Assembly: GCA_950295325.1 (NCBI GenBank)
Contig: OX485807.1
Location: 15,215,001 to 15,279,000 of the forward strand
DNA length: 64,000 nt
From: Polytrichum commune
Lineage: Eukaryota; Streptophyta; Polytrichopsida; Polytrichales; Polytrichaceae
Direction of reading: 5' to 3'
The stretch's first letter is position 1. Each line of letters opens with the position of its first letter. The notes below the pieces were generated by a model, which worked only from the letters and a program-made list of their open reading frames with translations, had not been told where the DNA came from and did no database searches. Shown here one piece after another: positions 10,847 through 22,084 of the stretch. The position numbers and the translations under genes are program-made.

Positions 10847-12803
10847 CTAGCGATGGGGTTGTGATCTTCGGAGCATTCAATAGCTGTGTTGGCTAAACAT
10901 TGAGCCTGGGCATTTTGCTTGTGGTGAATGAGGACTGTTCCACACGTTTTGAACTGGAGGAGAAGCTTTTCGACTTCGTTTTTCAGTATGTGAATGCTCG
11001 AATGGCATGCAGCCCACTTCCCTGTCACCTACTCAAACGTCGACAATTTGAGTTGGTCAAATTGCTTCAGATGAAATTGCCTGAGATGGTGTCCAAACAA
11101 TATATATATATATATATATCTGGACTGGCACCCTCAAGCTACAAACTTGGCCTCAGATATCAAGTTGACATGTCACAAGCATAAAACATTCATAGCACGC
11201 TGCATTTATCAGCAACTCAACTCGTGGGTTTGATTTCGAGAGGTTTAGGGTAACTTGCACAAGTACCACTTTCTCTGTATTGCTTCCACAATTGGCTCTG
11301 TGATCATGTACTAACTAGTGTTGTACTGGTATCACCTATTTTATTATACTAATCGGGTTTATATAATGAAGATTTTATTTTCATTGATACGACTAGAGTG
11401 TAAGAATTTGAGGGCATTTGTGCTTTTGATGCCATTTGAATATATATACCATGCATGAACCTTCATACCTTGGTAGAATTACCTGGTATCAGTATGGTAT
11501 TAGGATGTATTGACCCAAATAATTAGGCAGGTGTACAGAGATTCTCTCATGTTGTCGTACCCACTTAGTGTCAATATTTGACTGGTATTGGAATTTTGAT
11601 ACCAATCGGGTAGGTTCTTTGATATCTTTATTGATATACCATGCATTCACCTATATACCAGTCCAACATTGGTACAAACCTGATTGAAGACTGTCATGGA
11701 ATCACACATGACAGTGAGGTGCTTCACACCGCGCTGAAGTGCTGTTTCTAAACCCATCATCAGAGCTGTGTACTCCGCAACTTGGATAGAGCAATGCCGG
11801 CCCAAGTACCGGCTCACGGTTGCTACTTGTAGCTCCTGCCATTTTGGGCAAAACAACAACAAATAACACACAATTGTAATAATAAGAACGATAATAGACG
11901 GAAGGACCCTTATTACAATCCCTCGCTTTTCTAGATTATCTAAGAATTATTCCATTTGCATTGGAACCTAAATAGGCTACTGAGAAATACTACCAAGATG
12001 AGTCGTGACCATGAAGCATAGCGCCCTGCAAGCACAAGATAATCCAATTTATACATATTTCTAAATCTGTGTGATTAAATTCAAGAAGAGAAGTGCATAG
12101 CATTCTTAAGAATGTGTTAAGGACATTCTCTTTCTATTCCAGGTTTCAAGAATCAAGGTCCTTAAGTACATGCATGAAAGCTCAGCATAGTCAAGTGGGT
12201 CGCTCTTATTAGTAGACACCTTGCTGTTGTTTATCTTTGGACACAAAGCCTTCTACCACCTACCAAGTCTCTTTTGAAGAGATGCGTCCCAAATGGAATA
12301 ATTCTTAGCTTAATCGGATTACCTAACAATCATTCCATTTGCATTGAAACGTAAATAGGCTACTGAAGAATGTTAGGACTTGATTACACAATATGCACAT
12401 TGCCTAATGTGGGATAATCCATTGTTCAGATAATTTTCGCCAGTACTCAAGGTCACCTGAAACTGCACAAAGGTAGCAGTCAAGCTGGGTCGTGGGCCAC
12501 TAAGTGCAAGCACATAAAAAATTTCGTACTAATTTCTAATCTGCATGATTGGACTTATGGGGTAAAAGTACAGCAAGATTTGGTTACACATGATGCACAT
12601 ATATACCTAATGTTGGAGATCCATTCACCAGGTATGGAATAAGTGGATCATTCTCGCATGAATCGCGTTCAACGTATGATAGGAATTAATCACCTGCAAT
12701 GGGCTGACGAGTACAATCCCAATTCCTCCTTGGCCTTGAGCTTGGCCCACCACGGGCCGAGCAGTTCCACTGAAATACAACCAGTATGGAAACCTTGACG
12801 ACC
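10847..12803 (-). CDS. RNase H-like (RVT_3-type) protein, three exons seen, catalytically degenerate
   Basis: Three minus-strand exons with correct GT-AG borders and compatible phases form one RNase H fold: 12803-12694 (first strands, YWLYFSGTARP), 11835-11680 (AEYTALMMGLETAL, MCDSMTVFNQ) and 11028-10847 (VTGKW, then LANTAIE). Earlier and later exons are missing from my model. In the family four acidic residues bind two metals. Here the first Asp is Ser (LYFSG) and the last Asp of the usual AD-x-LA motif is Gln (AQCLA); the Glu in AEY and Asp in CDS remain. This recalls the degenerate RNase H domain found upstream of RING-IBR-RING ligases in plants, but I see no RING. A retroelement RNase H would not normally carry these introns. 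A pseudogene is possible, although no exon contains a stop. Confidence 0.6.
11930..12690. repeat. Imperfect duplication inside an intron of the RNase H-like gene
   Basis: The phrase around ATTCCATTTGCATTG-AAC-TAAATAGGCTACTG occurs at about 11950-11985 and again near 12332-12367. Flanking sequence with CTGCAAGCACA / GTGCAAGCACA and ATTTCTAAATCTG / ATTTCTAATCTGC is likewise duplicated about 460-480 bases apart. The copies are diverged. Confidence 0.55.
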
Positions 12804-13365
12804 CTGCAGTGGACCCATGACACAACTTTGTTCTAGAGAGTTTGTGTGCACATGCATTTTTGTACAAGTATTAAATGGCAACTGCCCCTCTCACTCATAT
12901 TTTTCCTTGTTCTCATGAGGTCACCGAATGAGTTTAGACAACAGAGATCCTTGTCACAACCTTCGAGATTGGTGCACATGCAGTTGAGGGTACGATTTTT
13001 CAGATGAAAGTGCTGATCAAGTTTTCAAAGAGGTTTCAAATTACAAAGTGTTTTGTACATATTGATACCCTGATTCCTATTAGACATTGCACCATGACTT
13101 GGGAAACTACAATACACAACACACAATGTCAAAAGATATGGTGCATTTTCTAAGAAGAGTCAGGTATCGTTTTGTAAAAGACTTAGTAATGTGAGACCTC
13201 TTGATCAGCACTCTCATGTGAAAAGTCATACCCTCAAGTAGCATCCCTCTCAGACCGTCTCAACGCTCAATATTAAGCTCATTTGTTCAAGAAAGTTTTA
13301 GGGTTTGTCCCATATGGTAGAGCAAAGCATTGCTATGAATAGAGCGAAGTATGTGATGAAAAACT
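12804..13365. other. No gene recognised
   Basis: This interval may hold an upstream exon of the minus-strand RNase H-like gene, because the exon starting at 12803 needs one preceding base from another exon. I could not identify that exon. Confidence 0.3.
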
Positions 13366-13746
13366 CTACGCACCAGACCAAGGTGTTGGATCACCAACAT
13401 ATCTTTCACGGAACAGGCGAACAAATTCCCTCCATTTTGCCTTCTCAATGTCCAATTCACGCACCCACATGTAAGCTTCATCGAACATTCCGAGGAGGAC
13501 AAGTTGGAGCTTCTTCTTCCTGTTGAGAGACTCTTGAAGTGCCCAACTTTCGTACATTGAAATCCACCGATCCGCTTCTCGCTCATCTTCCTTGCCATAA
13601 AATGGAGGAATTTCAGTCTGCCGTCCTGTTGCAGGTGGGAAATCGAGGCCATAGGTTGTTTTGATGTTAAATCTTATTGAAGAACATAATGCGTATCTTG
13701 ATGTACTGCAATTCCAACTCTCTTCACCGCATGAGGTCGGGGCCAT
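13366..13746 (-). mobile_element. Retrotransposon gag fragment
   Basis: A 126-codon minus-strand frame resembles the gag region of Ty3/gypsy-like LTR retrotransposons: a TEIPPFYGKEDE start equivalent to the usual P-x-F-x-G-K, then WISMYESW, KLQLVLLGMFDEAYMWVREL and WREFVRLFRERY. No protease, reverse transcriptase or integrase follows in either direction and no LTRs are visible, so it is an isolated fragment. It lies just outside the left boundary of the 6-kb duplication. Confidence 0.6.
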
Positions 13747-13849
13747 TCTTCTTATCCACTTTTCAGCAAAGAGACGAATTTTGAAACTACTCTTCTAAAT
13801 TGATGGCTAATTGCGTAGATCAACTGTCAAACCCACAAAAATGTCGGTC

Positions 13850-15790
13850 AGACACCTTTCGGAAACAAGAAGGCATTGAATCTCACATCTGTGGAAATTT
13901 TACCATGGCGTGTGGTAACCTTCACCCAACCGACACACAATGAGAGATAACAAAAATTGAATACTCGGTGTACGAACGTGTAGAATTCAGAAGGAGCTTC
14001 ATATTGAAGTTGGATTGATAACGGGAGCAGTTGCACACCTTCGTGTAGGATCTTGGCCTGTCGAAACCCTAGTGTCTCAACCATATCTCAAAGATGGAAA
14101 AATGTGTGGAAACTTTTCAAAGACACAAGGCTTTGTTGGGGTTGCCAAGTTTACGCAGACAGTTGAAACCTACAGCAAGCTTCATAAAGTGGGATTCGAC
14201 AAGATTTTCACAAACAATTCACACGGCCTTCTGGAAGGACAAATCCCAAGGTCATTCCTCGTGTCTTTTTCTGGATTCCTCAAAAGACGACTACATTTTC
14301 TCTACAGTCGGAGGTGCACTCTTCTTCCAAGTATGTTCCAACTCAGAATTGAATTATCCTCTAAAATTGCTGCCAAAGTGCGAAAGCCGGATGACTGGTA
14401 GTTCGGAGGAAACTGAATTTGTACGCTTGTTGTGTGCATGGTATCACATTTACCAAAAACTACTTTTCTTATGTACAATGGCATTCGTGGTATACACTTT
14501 GAAGGGTTAGGGTGCGCAAGCACATGTTGTTTGCAGCCATATTCTCAATAATCTGGAAACCAAGGTCTACAGAACGGCATGATGTCCCTTCACACGCCCC
14601 AAGACTTGTCCACAGCACAACAGAAATCGCCTGGAAAACTACCTTACCAACCACTTTTACAGGGCCAATCACATTCTCACCAGCAAACGCCACCACAAAT
14701 ATATATTACCATAACTTTCCACTGACCCAACTCCAATCTGAGTCTTACGTGACATGTGTGGCAGGTGAACATCACGTGTGAATACATGATTATGTGGATC
14801 ACTTAAATCCATCATATGCCCACATAGACCTCTCCAAAAGTCTTCGCTCAACTGCCCACACATTGGATTCCAGCATGCAAACTTGTACACAAGAAAACTA
14901 GTTGAAGAGCACAACCCAATACACACATGTATCATATCACAAGTATGCAAGCAAAATAGTCGGTCAGGCACATTGTCTTCCAGACAAATTATTGGTCCAC
15001 AATTGACGAAAATGACTGTACTCTCCCTACCTCCTCTGAGAACCTATGCTACTAGTCTACAAAATAATTGTAAAACAAATCTGACGAAGGACTCTTGGAA
15101 GCCGCCCACAAATGGCACAAAACAAAACGTCAGAAAGGGTTAGTGACCAAAAACCAGTAAACATTGTCCTGCTCCACACAAGATGGGCGCAAAACCCTTA
15201 ATGAATATTATGCATCCTTATGCAACAAATATTGCAAAAAATAAATTGATAGTTCATTTCTCAGAGATAGTGATTAGTCTTCAAAAAGAAAACTTGTCAA
15301 TAATTAGCACATTTCCTAAAACATGTGCAAATTGCTGGACCTGAATATCCTTCTCGAAGGGGTTTTAGACATGGATTGTTTTAACATCACAATACTTCAA
15401 TAATATTAGTTGTTCCAATTTGATGTGTGGATTTGTGCAGCTTCAATCTGAGATTCCGTCAGGTATTTCAAAAGAGATTTCACCTTAAAATACATGTCAT
15501 GTACAGGGTGACTGTCGTATGACAGCTCAGGAGGCGGCTGCTTTATATTCATCTTGATTTAGCAAGACTGGTTCAAACAGGAATATTTTAGCGGCCACTA
15601 CACTAGCTGTCGTAATTTGGCAACAGGAAATGAGTGCCATGATCCTAATCTTGGCTAGTTATGCCAGCAGTTAGACCTTTTTCGTGACAATAACCAGTAT
15701 GTATACCCTCATGCTGAATTGATATTCCGATCACCTTCTCATTTGCCAACTACCATTCATTCTTTCATGTTTAAAACAAGTGAAGTTCCT
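13850..15790. other. Diverged, apparently non-coding left part of duplication A
   Basis: The longest plus-strand frame (14094-14510) has no recognisable domain and its counterpart in copy B is broken, so I do not call it. On the minus strand a segment reading KVVFQAISVVLWT and then RSVDLGFQI is preserved in both copies (near 14550-14650 and 35310-35400). It may be a relic exon of an unknown gene. Confidence 0.35.
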
Positions 15791-16635
15791 GCAGCAACCT
15801 GACCACCTGCTCTTGTGTAAATATATCCCAGTGTAGATGTAAAAATATGATCATCTGATCTCTTACAGAACCAGACCTAACATCTGGTCGTCCTGCAAAT
15901 CCTAAACCCATTCACTTTAAGCACTGTGCACCTTGTCCGTTATTGACAATTGATTGTACACATGCAATAAATACTGAAGCCTTCAATTGCAGCCATCGTA
16001 GTTATCTGCTTTGCCTTTTACCTCAATTATCAGCTTCCAGGCCGAAAGAATCAACACTCAATGCTGGTTGTAAAGCTTCACAAACTTAAATCATGTTTTA
16101 AACTGATTCTCAGATTGAGTTACAAAATCACAGAATTAAAAGAGGGTTCGCCAAAGAGATTTTACACAATGCGATTAGACCCTTCACATTGACTCTTTCT
16201 GCAAATCAAAAATAACTAGAAGCTTTCAACGGATAAATTAAGTGGCTCCCACTCCTTAGACCACACCACAAACTGCAAGAACATCTATAAACTAACTTTC
16301 AACAACTCAAGGCTTCCTCTAGTGTGGATGACTTAAATTTGCTTTCCCTGGCTCTACTTCAACTATCTGCAATACATCTGCCCTTCACTCTCCAACTCAA
16401 TAGTGAGGGCACTATTTTCCTTGAATCTGCTTCTCATAGTGATGTGGTTTGCTGTTCCTTTCCAAAGGTGTACATTTTGTGAATGTGAGTATTATCTCCA
16501 ATTTCACTCCATTCCTTGCTTCATTTTCCAGCTTTCGTTAGTGAGAAAAGGAAACAACACAGTGACCTGCAACAAATTCCCTTGCCCCTCTTCCATTACC
16601 TGACTGGTAGACAGTGCACCACAACAAACCACCTT

Positions 16636-16680
16636 CAGCTCCGAACCAGTTCCCTCAGCTCCGAACCGGTTCCCTCAGCT
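16636..16680. repeat. 22-bp tandem duplication at the stop codon of copy A
   Basis: The word CAGCTCCGAACC(A/G)GTTCCCT is present twice in tandem here and once in copy B (near 37104-37130). It duplicates the last codons and the stop into the 3' untranslated region without altering the protein. Confidence 0.85.
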
Positions 16681-19339
16681 CGGCAGCTCCGTGAGCAAAG
16701 TGGCAACGATCAGCAAACGTACAAGTACCATTTGAGTGATTCTCACACAATTTTGTTTTGAAGTTGTGAGAACCGAAACCGCCAGAAGGCCGAGCCGGAA
16801 CGTTATCCCGCTGCATCAACACTTGCCGAACCATTTGACTAGCTTGCTTAATCTGCTCGAATGAACCCTCCATTTCAACGTTGCGTAGGTTTGGATCCGT
16901 CTCATGCTCCCTTATTGATAGCTTAGCACCTGTCAGTCGGCAAATCTGTTTCGCGTGAATACCACCCTTGCCTATGATTGCTCCCGCCAATGAAGCTTCA
17001 ATACTAATCTTAGCAGTGGATGACGCCCCAAACGATGCAGCTGCAGCCATGCCTGGGGGAGTGGGCTCTCGATACGACCCTAAACTACCCCCATTAAAGC
17101 GTCCGCCCCCTCCACCATCCCGCTCTCGACCCATGCCTCCACTTTTGTATCGATTGTTATCTAAACCGTATAATCCCCCACCTCCGCCTACCCCTCCGCC
17201 TCCACGGTAAGGAGTGGAAGAAGGAGGCCCTCGCTCTCTGGAAAACTCAAGGTTTGAAAAACTCTCGCGCTCTAAACGAGGAGGACCAGAGTTGCTGTTT
17301 GACTTGCGAAGCTCCTTCTCCCCATGAGCAAAGTGACACTTCTCCGCAAACCGGCAACCTTCCGCTGTATCGAACCGGTTACACAGTCGAGTCTTGAATC
17401 CTCCAAGGTTCGCACCCTGATCATCCGCAGCAAGCGCATTCACCACTTTGCGAGGTCCTGCGTTGCCCATACTGCCTGTGTTGGCCACGGGTGCCATTCC
17501 TCCCATGCTCGACACACCTCCAGGTACGAAGTGAAGAAAGTGACATCCTTCTCCATATGGACAACCAGACGTGCTGCATTTCCAGACCACCACGCTTGCT
17601 TTAATAAATCCACACAATGCCAAACTCCTATCAACAACTAAGTAATCACAACAAGGAATGGCACTCAACATCTTAGACAAACCTGTATAATGATCCAAAC
17701 ACAGTAACAAGATATGTGCAAGCCACAAACAACACAAATGATGTACGGACCTCAGCTTATTTTGCCTAGCCAATACACAACTACTGTACATAGATAAAGG
17801 AGGAAAAACTGCAGGAAACCTACGAAATTTCAACCCTGCTACAAACCCTACTATCTGCAAAGCTCATCGTCATGTCCTGGATATTAACATCCTTCAGCCC
17901 ACTCCACTCTTTTCAAATATTTTTAAAGCCCTGTGCATGGGAACAAATTTCCTTGCTCTTTGAAGACCAGCATTCTCAACTGCAGTAGACTCGGTCACTA
18001 CTTCAATGGAACCCCACACTCCACCTTATCAGATAATTTGCCAACAGTACCTGAAAAATTTAGTGCAGGGCTTGGTCCTGCTGTTTGAGCCTCCATCCTT
18101 GTTGTCTACATTATACAATCCCCTGCTGTTATTAGTATTTTCATACACACCTACATATTCATCAACACCTGCGTTCAATTTCCAACAGTCGGATGCTTTT
18201 GTGCCTGGTAAAAACCACTGGTTGTTCTATACGTCCACATTTTGCACACGTGTTGGTTAGGTGAAACTTCCGAAAAGGACTCCTGACCTCACTTCACCTC
18301 CAGATGACACATAAAACTCCCCCCAAACCACAAAAGGTATCGCTGTAAGGTGGCCAGAGCTGCTTGCCATGGTCTACACAGAATCCTTGATTTAAGCCAT
18401 GTGTAAGAGAGCAGTTCTGCTCTTCTGGTGTCAATCAAGAGCCCTGCAACTTAACCACTGTCAAGCAGATGGTATTCGGCATACATGGCTCTTGATGAGG
18501 CAAGTATAGGAAACATCAAAGCGTAGGATACATCATCGGTAACCAGCACCCCAAGCCTCACCTTAAAGCTGGCGTCTTCAGATCCGCTAAGGAAGGCTTG
18601 AACGTTAGATTCTACTACAACAAGTTATGCAATACGTTGTTTTAAAGCTTCTACCTGCATTATACGTCATATAAGAGGTAAGAATAGGAGCTGCTTCCTT
18701 CCGGAGAGATGCTTTGCTTGATGGTTAATTCCTTCATGAAAATTCTGGAAACTAGCCAGGGAGCGCTTGGCTGAGCATTGCTGACAAAGTGTACTCGCTA
18801 CTACTGTCAATGCTTTTGCTCGAGTATATTTCCTACTCCCTGGTGCCATGATGCTTCATCAGACACATATACTATCCGCTCCAAAGGATGGTAGACGGTG
18901 GATCGAGGGAAAAAGACAACAAAAGTCATTTGGGAGCACATAGCGTTCCTCGTGTCGTCGTCTCCGTCTCGTGTAAATCACAAGACGTGGTACTAGTGTG
19001 CGTGTCCTTAACGGGTTGCACGACAAAGATGCTTTTAGAAACCACTAGCAGGGTTTATTACCCCTGGTAAAGCTCCTAGAAGTAGAGTCCAGAGAAAAAC
19101 AAAGGGCAGAAGACGAGAAATACCCCCCAACATGAACTATGAAAACACAGAAACATGCCCAAAAACACCACACAAACTTCTCAAGATGACCCATACAGGA
19201 TTCCAAGCATGGTAGAGAGCTCACAGTCATCCGGCCCCGGATGACCTCCACCACCACCACCATTGTTACTGCCGTTCACACCATTCACAGGCACACCGTC
19301 GGGTCTCGGCCTCTTCCGTGGCGGTCCAAAGGGCTCCAT
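16655..19339 (-). CDS. KH-domain/CCCH zinc-finger RNA-binding protein, copy A (KHZ-like)
   Basis: Three exons: 19339-19225, 18204-18051 and 17573-16655, phases 1 and 2, all GT-AG, giving 395 aa. Residues 1-38 are basic and Gly-rich (MEPFGPPRKRPRP). CCCH finger 1 spans 85-104 and is split by intron 2. Finger 2 is at 154-173, both C-x8-C-x5-C-x3-H. A Gly/Arg-rich linker follows, then a KH domain at about 277-342 with an intact GKGG loop (291-294), then finger 3 at 366-384. Arabidopsis KHZ1/KHZ2, which I recall as nuclear RNA-binding regulators of flowering and senescence, have a similar KH plus CCCH architecture but two fingers. The first ATG is chosen because exon 1 is conserved in both copies and its GTGAGC donor fits the phase of exon 2. 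The protein differs from copy B at four places: V/A, 6/5 Gly and P/A in exon 1, and S/P in exon 3. Confidence 0.88.
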
Positions 19340-19344
19340 AGCGC

Positions 19345-19378
19345 TCTCTCTCTCTCCCTCTCCCTCCCTCTCTCTCTA
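19345..19378. repeat. CT-rich microsatellite in leader of copy A
   Basis: A (CT)n/(CCCT)n tract lies just upstream of the minus-strand ATG at 19339. Copy B has a comparable CT tract at 39778-39795. Such GA/CT tracts are common in plant 5' leaders. Confidence 0.8.
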
Positions 19379-19506
19379 ACCCCTGGGAATCCCCTGCAAA
19401 CCAACTGTTCCACCACACCACGGATAAGTCCACATACTAACAAACACCCGCTTCAAAAAAGACAATGTCACACCTCTCCAAAACGCATACCTCCACCACC
19501 TCTTCC

Positions 19507-19552
19507 TATCCTATCCTATTCTATTCCATTCTATCCTATCCTATCCTATTCT
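19507..19552. repeat. CCTAT-type microsatellite
   Basis: Repeated CCTAT/TCTAT pentamers lie about 170-215 bases upstream of the copy A start codon. In copy B this array is reduced to a remnant. Confidence 0.8.
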
Positions 19553-20160
19553 CCCCGCGCACAACTCACACGATTCCACTACTCACCAACCTCAAACCTC
19601 ACGAACAAGTGAGTCAGACCAACCAACCGGCCGGTTCCACTCGTCACACCATAATCATCTATTTGGCAAGCAAAGTGCGAGTTAGGTCACGAGAGGTTGT
19701 GGGAGGTATGCAAGGGTGGCAGGAGTACCTAGAAGCGGCGACAAGACAGTCGTTAGAAAGCTGCAGCGACGGAGATGTGAGAAAGCACGCACGCAACGAT
19801 GAGCGAGGAAGGTGGAGAGGGAGATTTGCAGGTTTAGGGAGATCCTGGAGCTTGCAAGAGAGTAGAGTTCTAAGTTAGAGTGCAAGCCAGGCAAGCGAGC
19901 AAGGCCAGGAGGGCAGGGCAGGGCAGGACGGTGATGAGCGTGAGAGACAAAGTAGGATCACACAAGCACAGCGTAAGATGTTCGCCCTCGGTACATGTCG
20001 GGGGGGCAGCTTGCTTGCCCCCCCCCCCCCCAACCCAATTTTGTGAACCAAACCCCACCCAGGATTCATTATTGTCCGGGTTCACTTTCCCCCGCCTCTG
20101 GCTACCCACCACGTGGCACATGTTTTTACTTCTCACGTCTACTCTTTTACTTTCTAAATA

Positions 20161-20507
20161 CACTAATTAGTCCTATTACTACACTGGGCCACAGTAATTT
20201 TGTAGACCCCATGCTAATTGTCGTGATGAGAATTACTGTGGGCCACTTTGATTTTCAACCCATGTTGAATCTCTAGTAGAAAAATTAGTGTGGGCCACAC
20301 CAATTGTTTTCCTAGAAATTAAGGTGGGTGTTTCTTTTATTTTGTGCTACCTTTTTTTTGTAAATAACATTTAATGTGTTGGCCAGAAGTCTTCATGAAA
20401 GGTTAAAGGAAGCCCTTGGGTCTTGGACCCATGTAAAATTCCACCTTGACTAGAAATAAATGTGGCCCACGCTAATTTTCCACCCACACTAATTGGATGA
20501 TTTAGTG
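20161..20507. mobile_element. Candidate TA-flanked inverted-repeat MITE
   Basis: The left end CACTAATTAG follows TA at 20159-20160, and the right end ATTTAGTG precedes TA at 20508-20509. Internally, GTGGGCCAC-type words recur in both orientations, giving a partly foldable element. The terminal repeats match only approximately beyond the first six bases, so this is tentative. A TA target duplication would suit the Tc1/mariner superfamily. Confidence 0.35.
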
Positions 20508-20585
20508 TACTTCTTCTCCTTCTTCTTCTTCTTCTTTTGGTACTTCGTAACATCAATCAAGGTGCATTTGCACGCGTTGATGTAG

Positions 20586-20802
20586 TGTATGGGAAGATTT
20601 TCGGGCATAATCGGTCAAGATCCAAGTGTTTCCAAATCCAACCGGTTACATGTTGAGATTTTCAGTTTTCCTTTATTAATTTGAGGTATGTTCTAAAGAT
20701 TCTTATTAGATGATGGGTAATCATCCTGACGTCTTGAATTTCAACCAGTTGTTTCTCAAGCTCGACCGGTTCATCAGTAACTAGCAATCAATTCTTCCCG
20801 TT
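20586..20802. repeat. Dispersed repeat, copy 2
   Basis: Same orientation and family as 8450-8665. Both copies keep the two CAACYGGTT-like words and the TTCTTCCCG end. It contains no coding sequence. Confidence 0.7.
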
Positions 20803-22084
20803 GGTTCCATGGATGGTTGTAGTTTACTTGTACCAATTCTATTCTTGAGGGATACAAGGAGGGGAAAAGATGCATCGATGACAATCACAACCACAATTAC
20901 TCTGATGTGTCCAATTATTATACAAGATATAGTTAGGAGTAGCTGCAATGGTTGTAGTTCACTATCTTTGGTTTCATTTTGCTTGTGGTCACTATGTGGC
21001 ACTAGAGAAGAGAACTTCAAGGCCAAATCATGTGAGAGTATTTTTGGAGAAGGTAATTACACTTAGGGCAAGCCCACTCATCCTTCATATGCATTTGCAC
21101 TTTTCCATCCAAATTGCAAATGCATATGCAAAAGAATGTCCCGCTCATCCATGTGAACTTCAATTGTAGATGACAAGTAGGAGGGATTTGGCTCCCCTCC
21201 TTACATATCGCACGATTATCCAAGGAGGTTTATATGAGAAGAGACGAGGTCATTTAATGATGGGATTTGACCCAAGTCACCCAAAAGGTTCCCTTGCATG
21301 TAAGGAAGACTCACTTAATGTACAATTTGTTAGTGAATCTAGACACCATGTGAACAAAATATTGCGATGTGACTAAGTTATTAATTTGTACTTGGATAGA
21401 TGGTGAGTTCATTTTGATTGACTTGTTGTATTGATAAAGTTGATTCACTTGGTTTGGTTGATTTAGTTGATTTCTCTAAAGGATACATATTCTTGGTATT
21501 CGTTTATGGAGGCAAACCACATATTTTTGAAAAAATAAAAAACAATTAAATATAAATTACACTTTGTAGTTTTTGACTACACTAGATATTAGATTTAGTG
21601 TCATATGGTATTTTATGTCATTGTGGTAACTTTTATAATGATCCTTATTTTGAATATGTTTACAAATTATCTCATCCAACTTACTAAGTAACTAAGTAAT
21701 TTAGAAGAAAGAAGAAGAAACGATGACCATGTGATCAGCATGATTGGAATGCCCGTTCGACCCACCCTTGGCATTAAACCCTCGGGGCATAATACTAGTG
21801 GTGCAGGACTACTAACCCAAGTAATCTACATACACCAAGTGCAAAGGTGTCACATGCACGGGCCAAACTATATAAGATTAGTGAAAGTTGTGTGGAGATA
21901 AGACAAAGATCATATCTAAAATTTGTTAGAATCATCATAACATTGATCAACTTTGAAGCTCACTTCCAAGTCCAAGTTCGGTGTCAACCGGACATTGTAG
22001 CCCTAATGCATCAAAATGACGTTGATACCCCCCACGGGGCCCAACCAACTCCCCAAGATAGCTAAACAATGTTATGATCTACGT

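Larger units (their letters stand above)
13850..19900. repeat. Segmental duplication, copy A
   Basis: This block matches 34610-40330 in the same orientation. Similarity is clearly diverged from 13.85 to about 15.46 kb, nearly perfect from about 15.79 to 18.66 kb (spanning exons, introns and downstream noncoding sequence), and diverged again towards 19.9 kb. Copy A has about 320 bases (15466-15785) with no counterpart in copy B. The duplicated unit carries one KH/CCCH gene. The copies lie about 20.4-20.8 kb apart, so this is a dispersed tandem duplication with unrelated sequence between. Confidence 0.9.
19901..22080. other. Repeat-rich intergenic DNA, no gene recognised
   Basis: It contains a poly-C run (20021-20032), a candidate 347-bp inverted-repeat element (20161-20507), a TTC microsatellite (20515-20537), and copy 2 of a dispersed repeat (20586-20802). 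Open frames here are short and without domains. Confidence 0.4.

Noticed and set aside
14094-14510. 138-codon plus-strand frame in duplication copy A
   Set aside because: The counterpart in copy B is disrupted and no domain is recognisable; probably a chance frame in diverged non-coding DNA.
16968-17210. Proline-rich plus-strand frame opposite KH/CCCH copy A (and its twin at 37416-37658)
   Set aside because: It is the antisense shadow of the Gly/Arg-rich linker of the real minus-strand gene; no independent start context or domain.
18540-18660. Open, protein-like stretch in intron 1 of KH/CCCH copy A, conserved in copy B
   Set aside because: The frame contains a TAA in both copies and the phase does not fit between exons 1 and 2; its conservation is explained by the nearly identical duplication tract.
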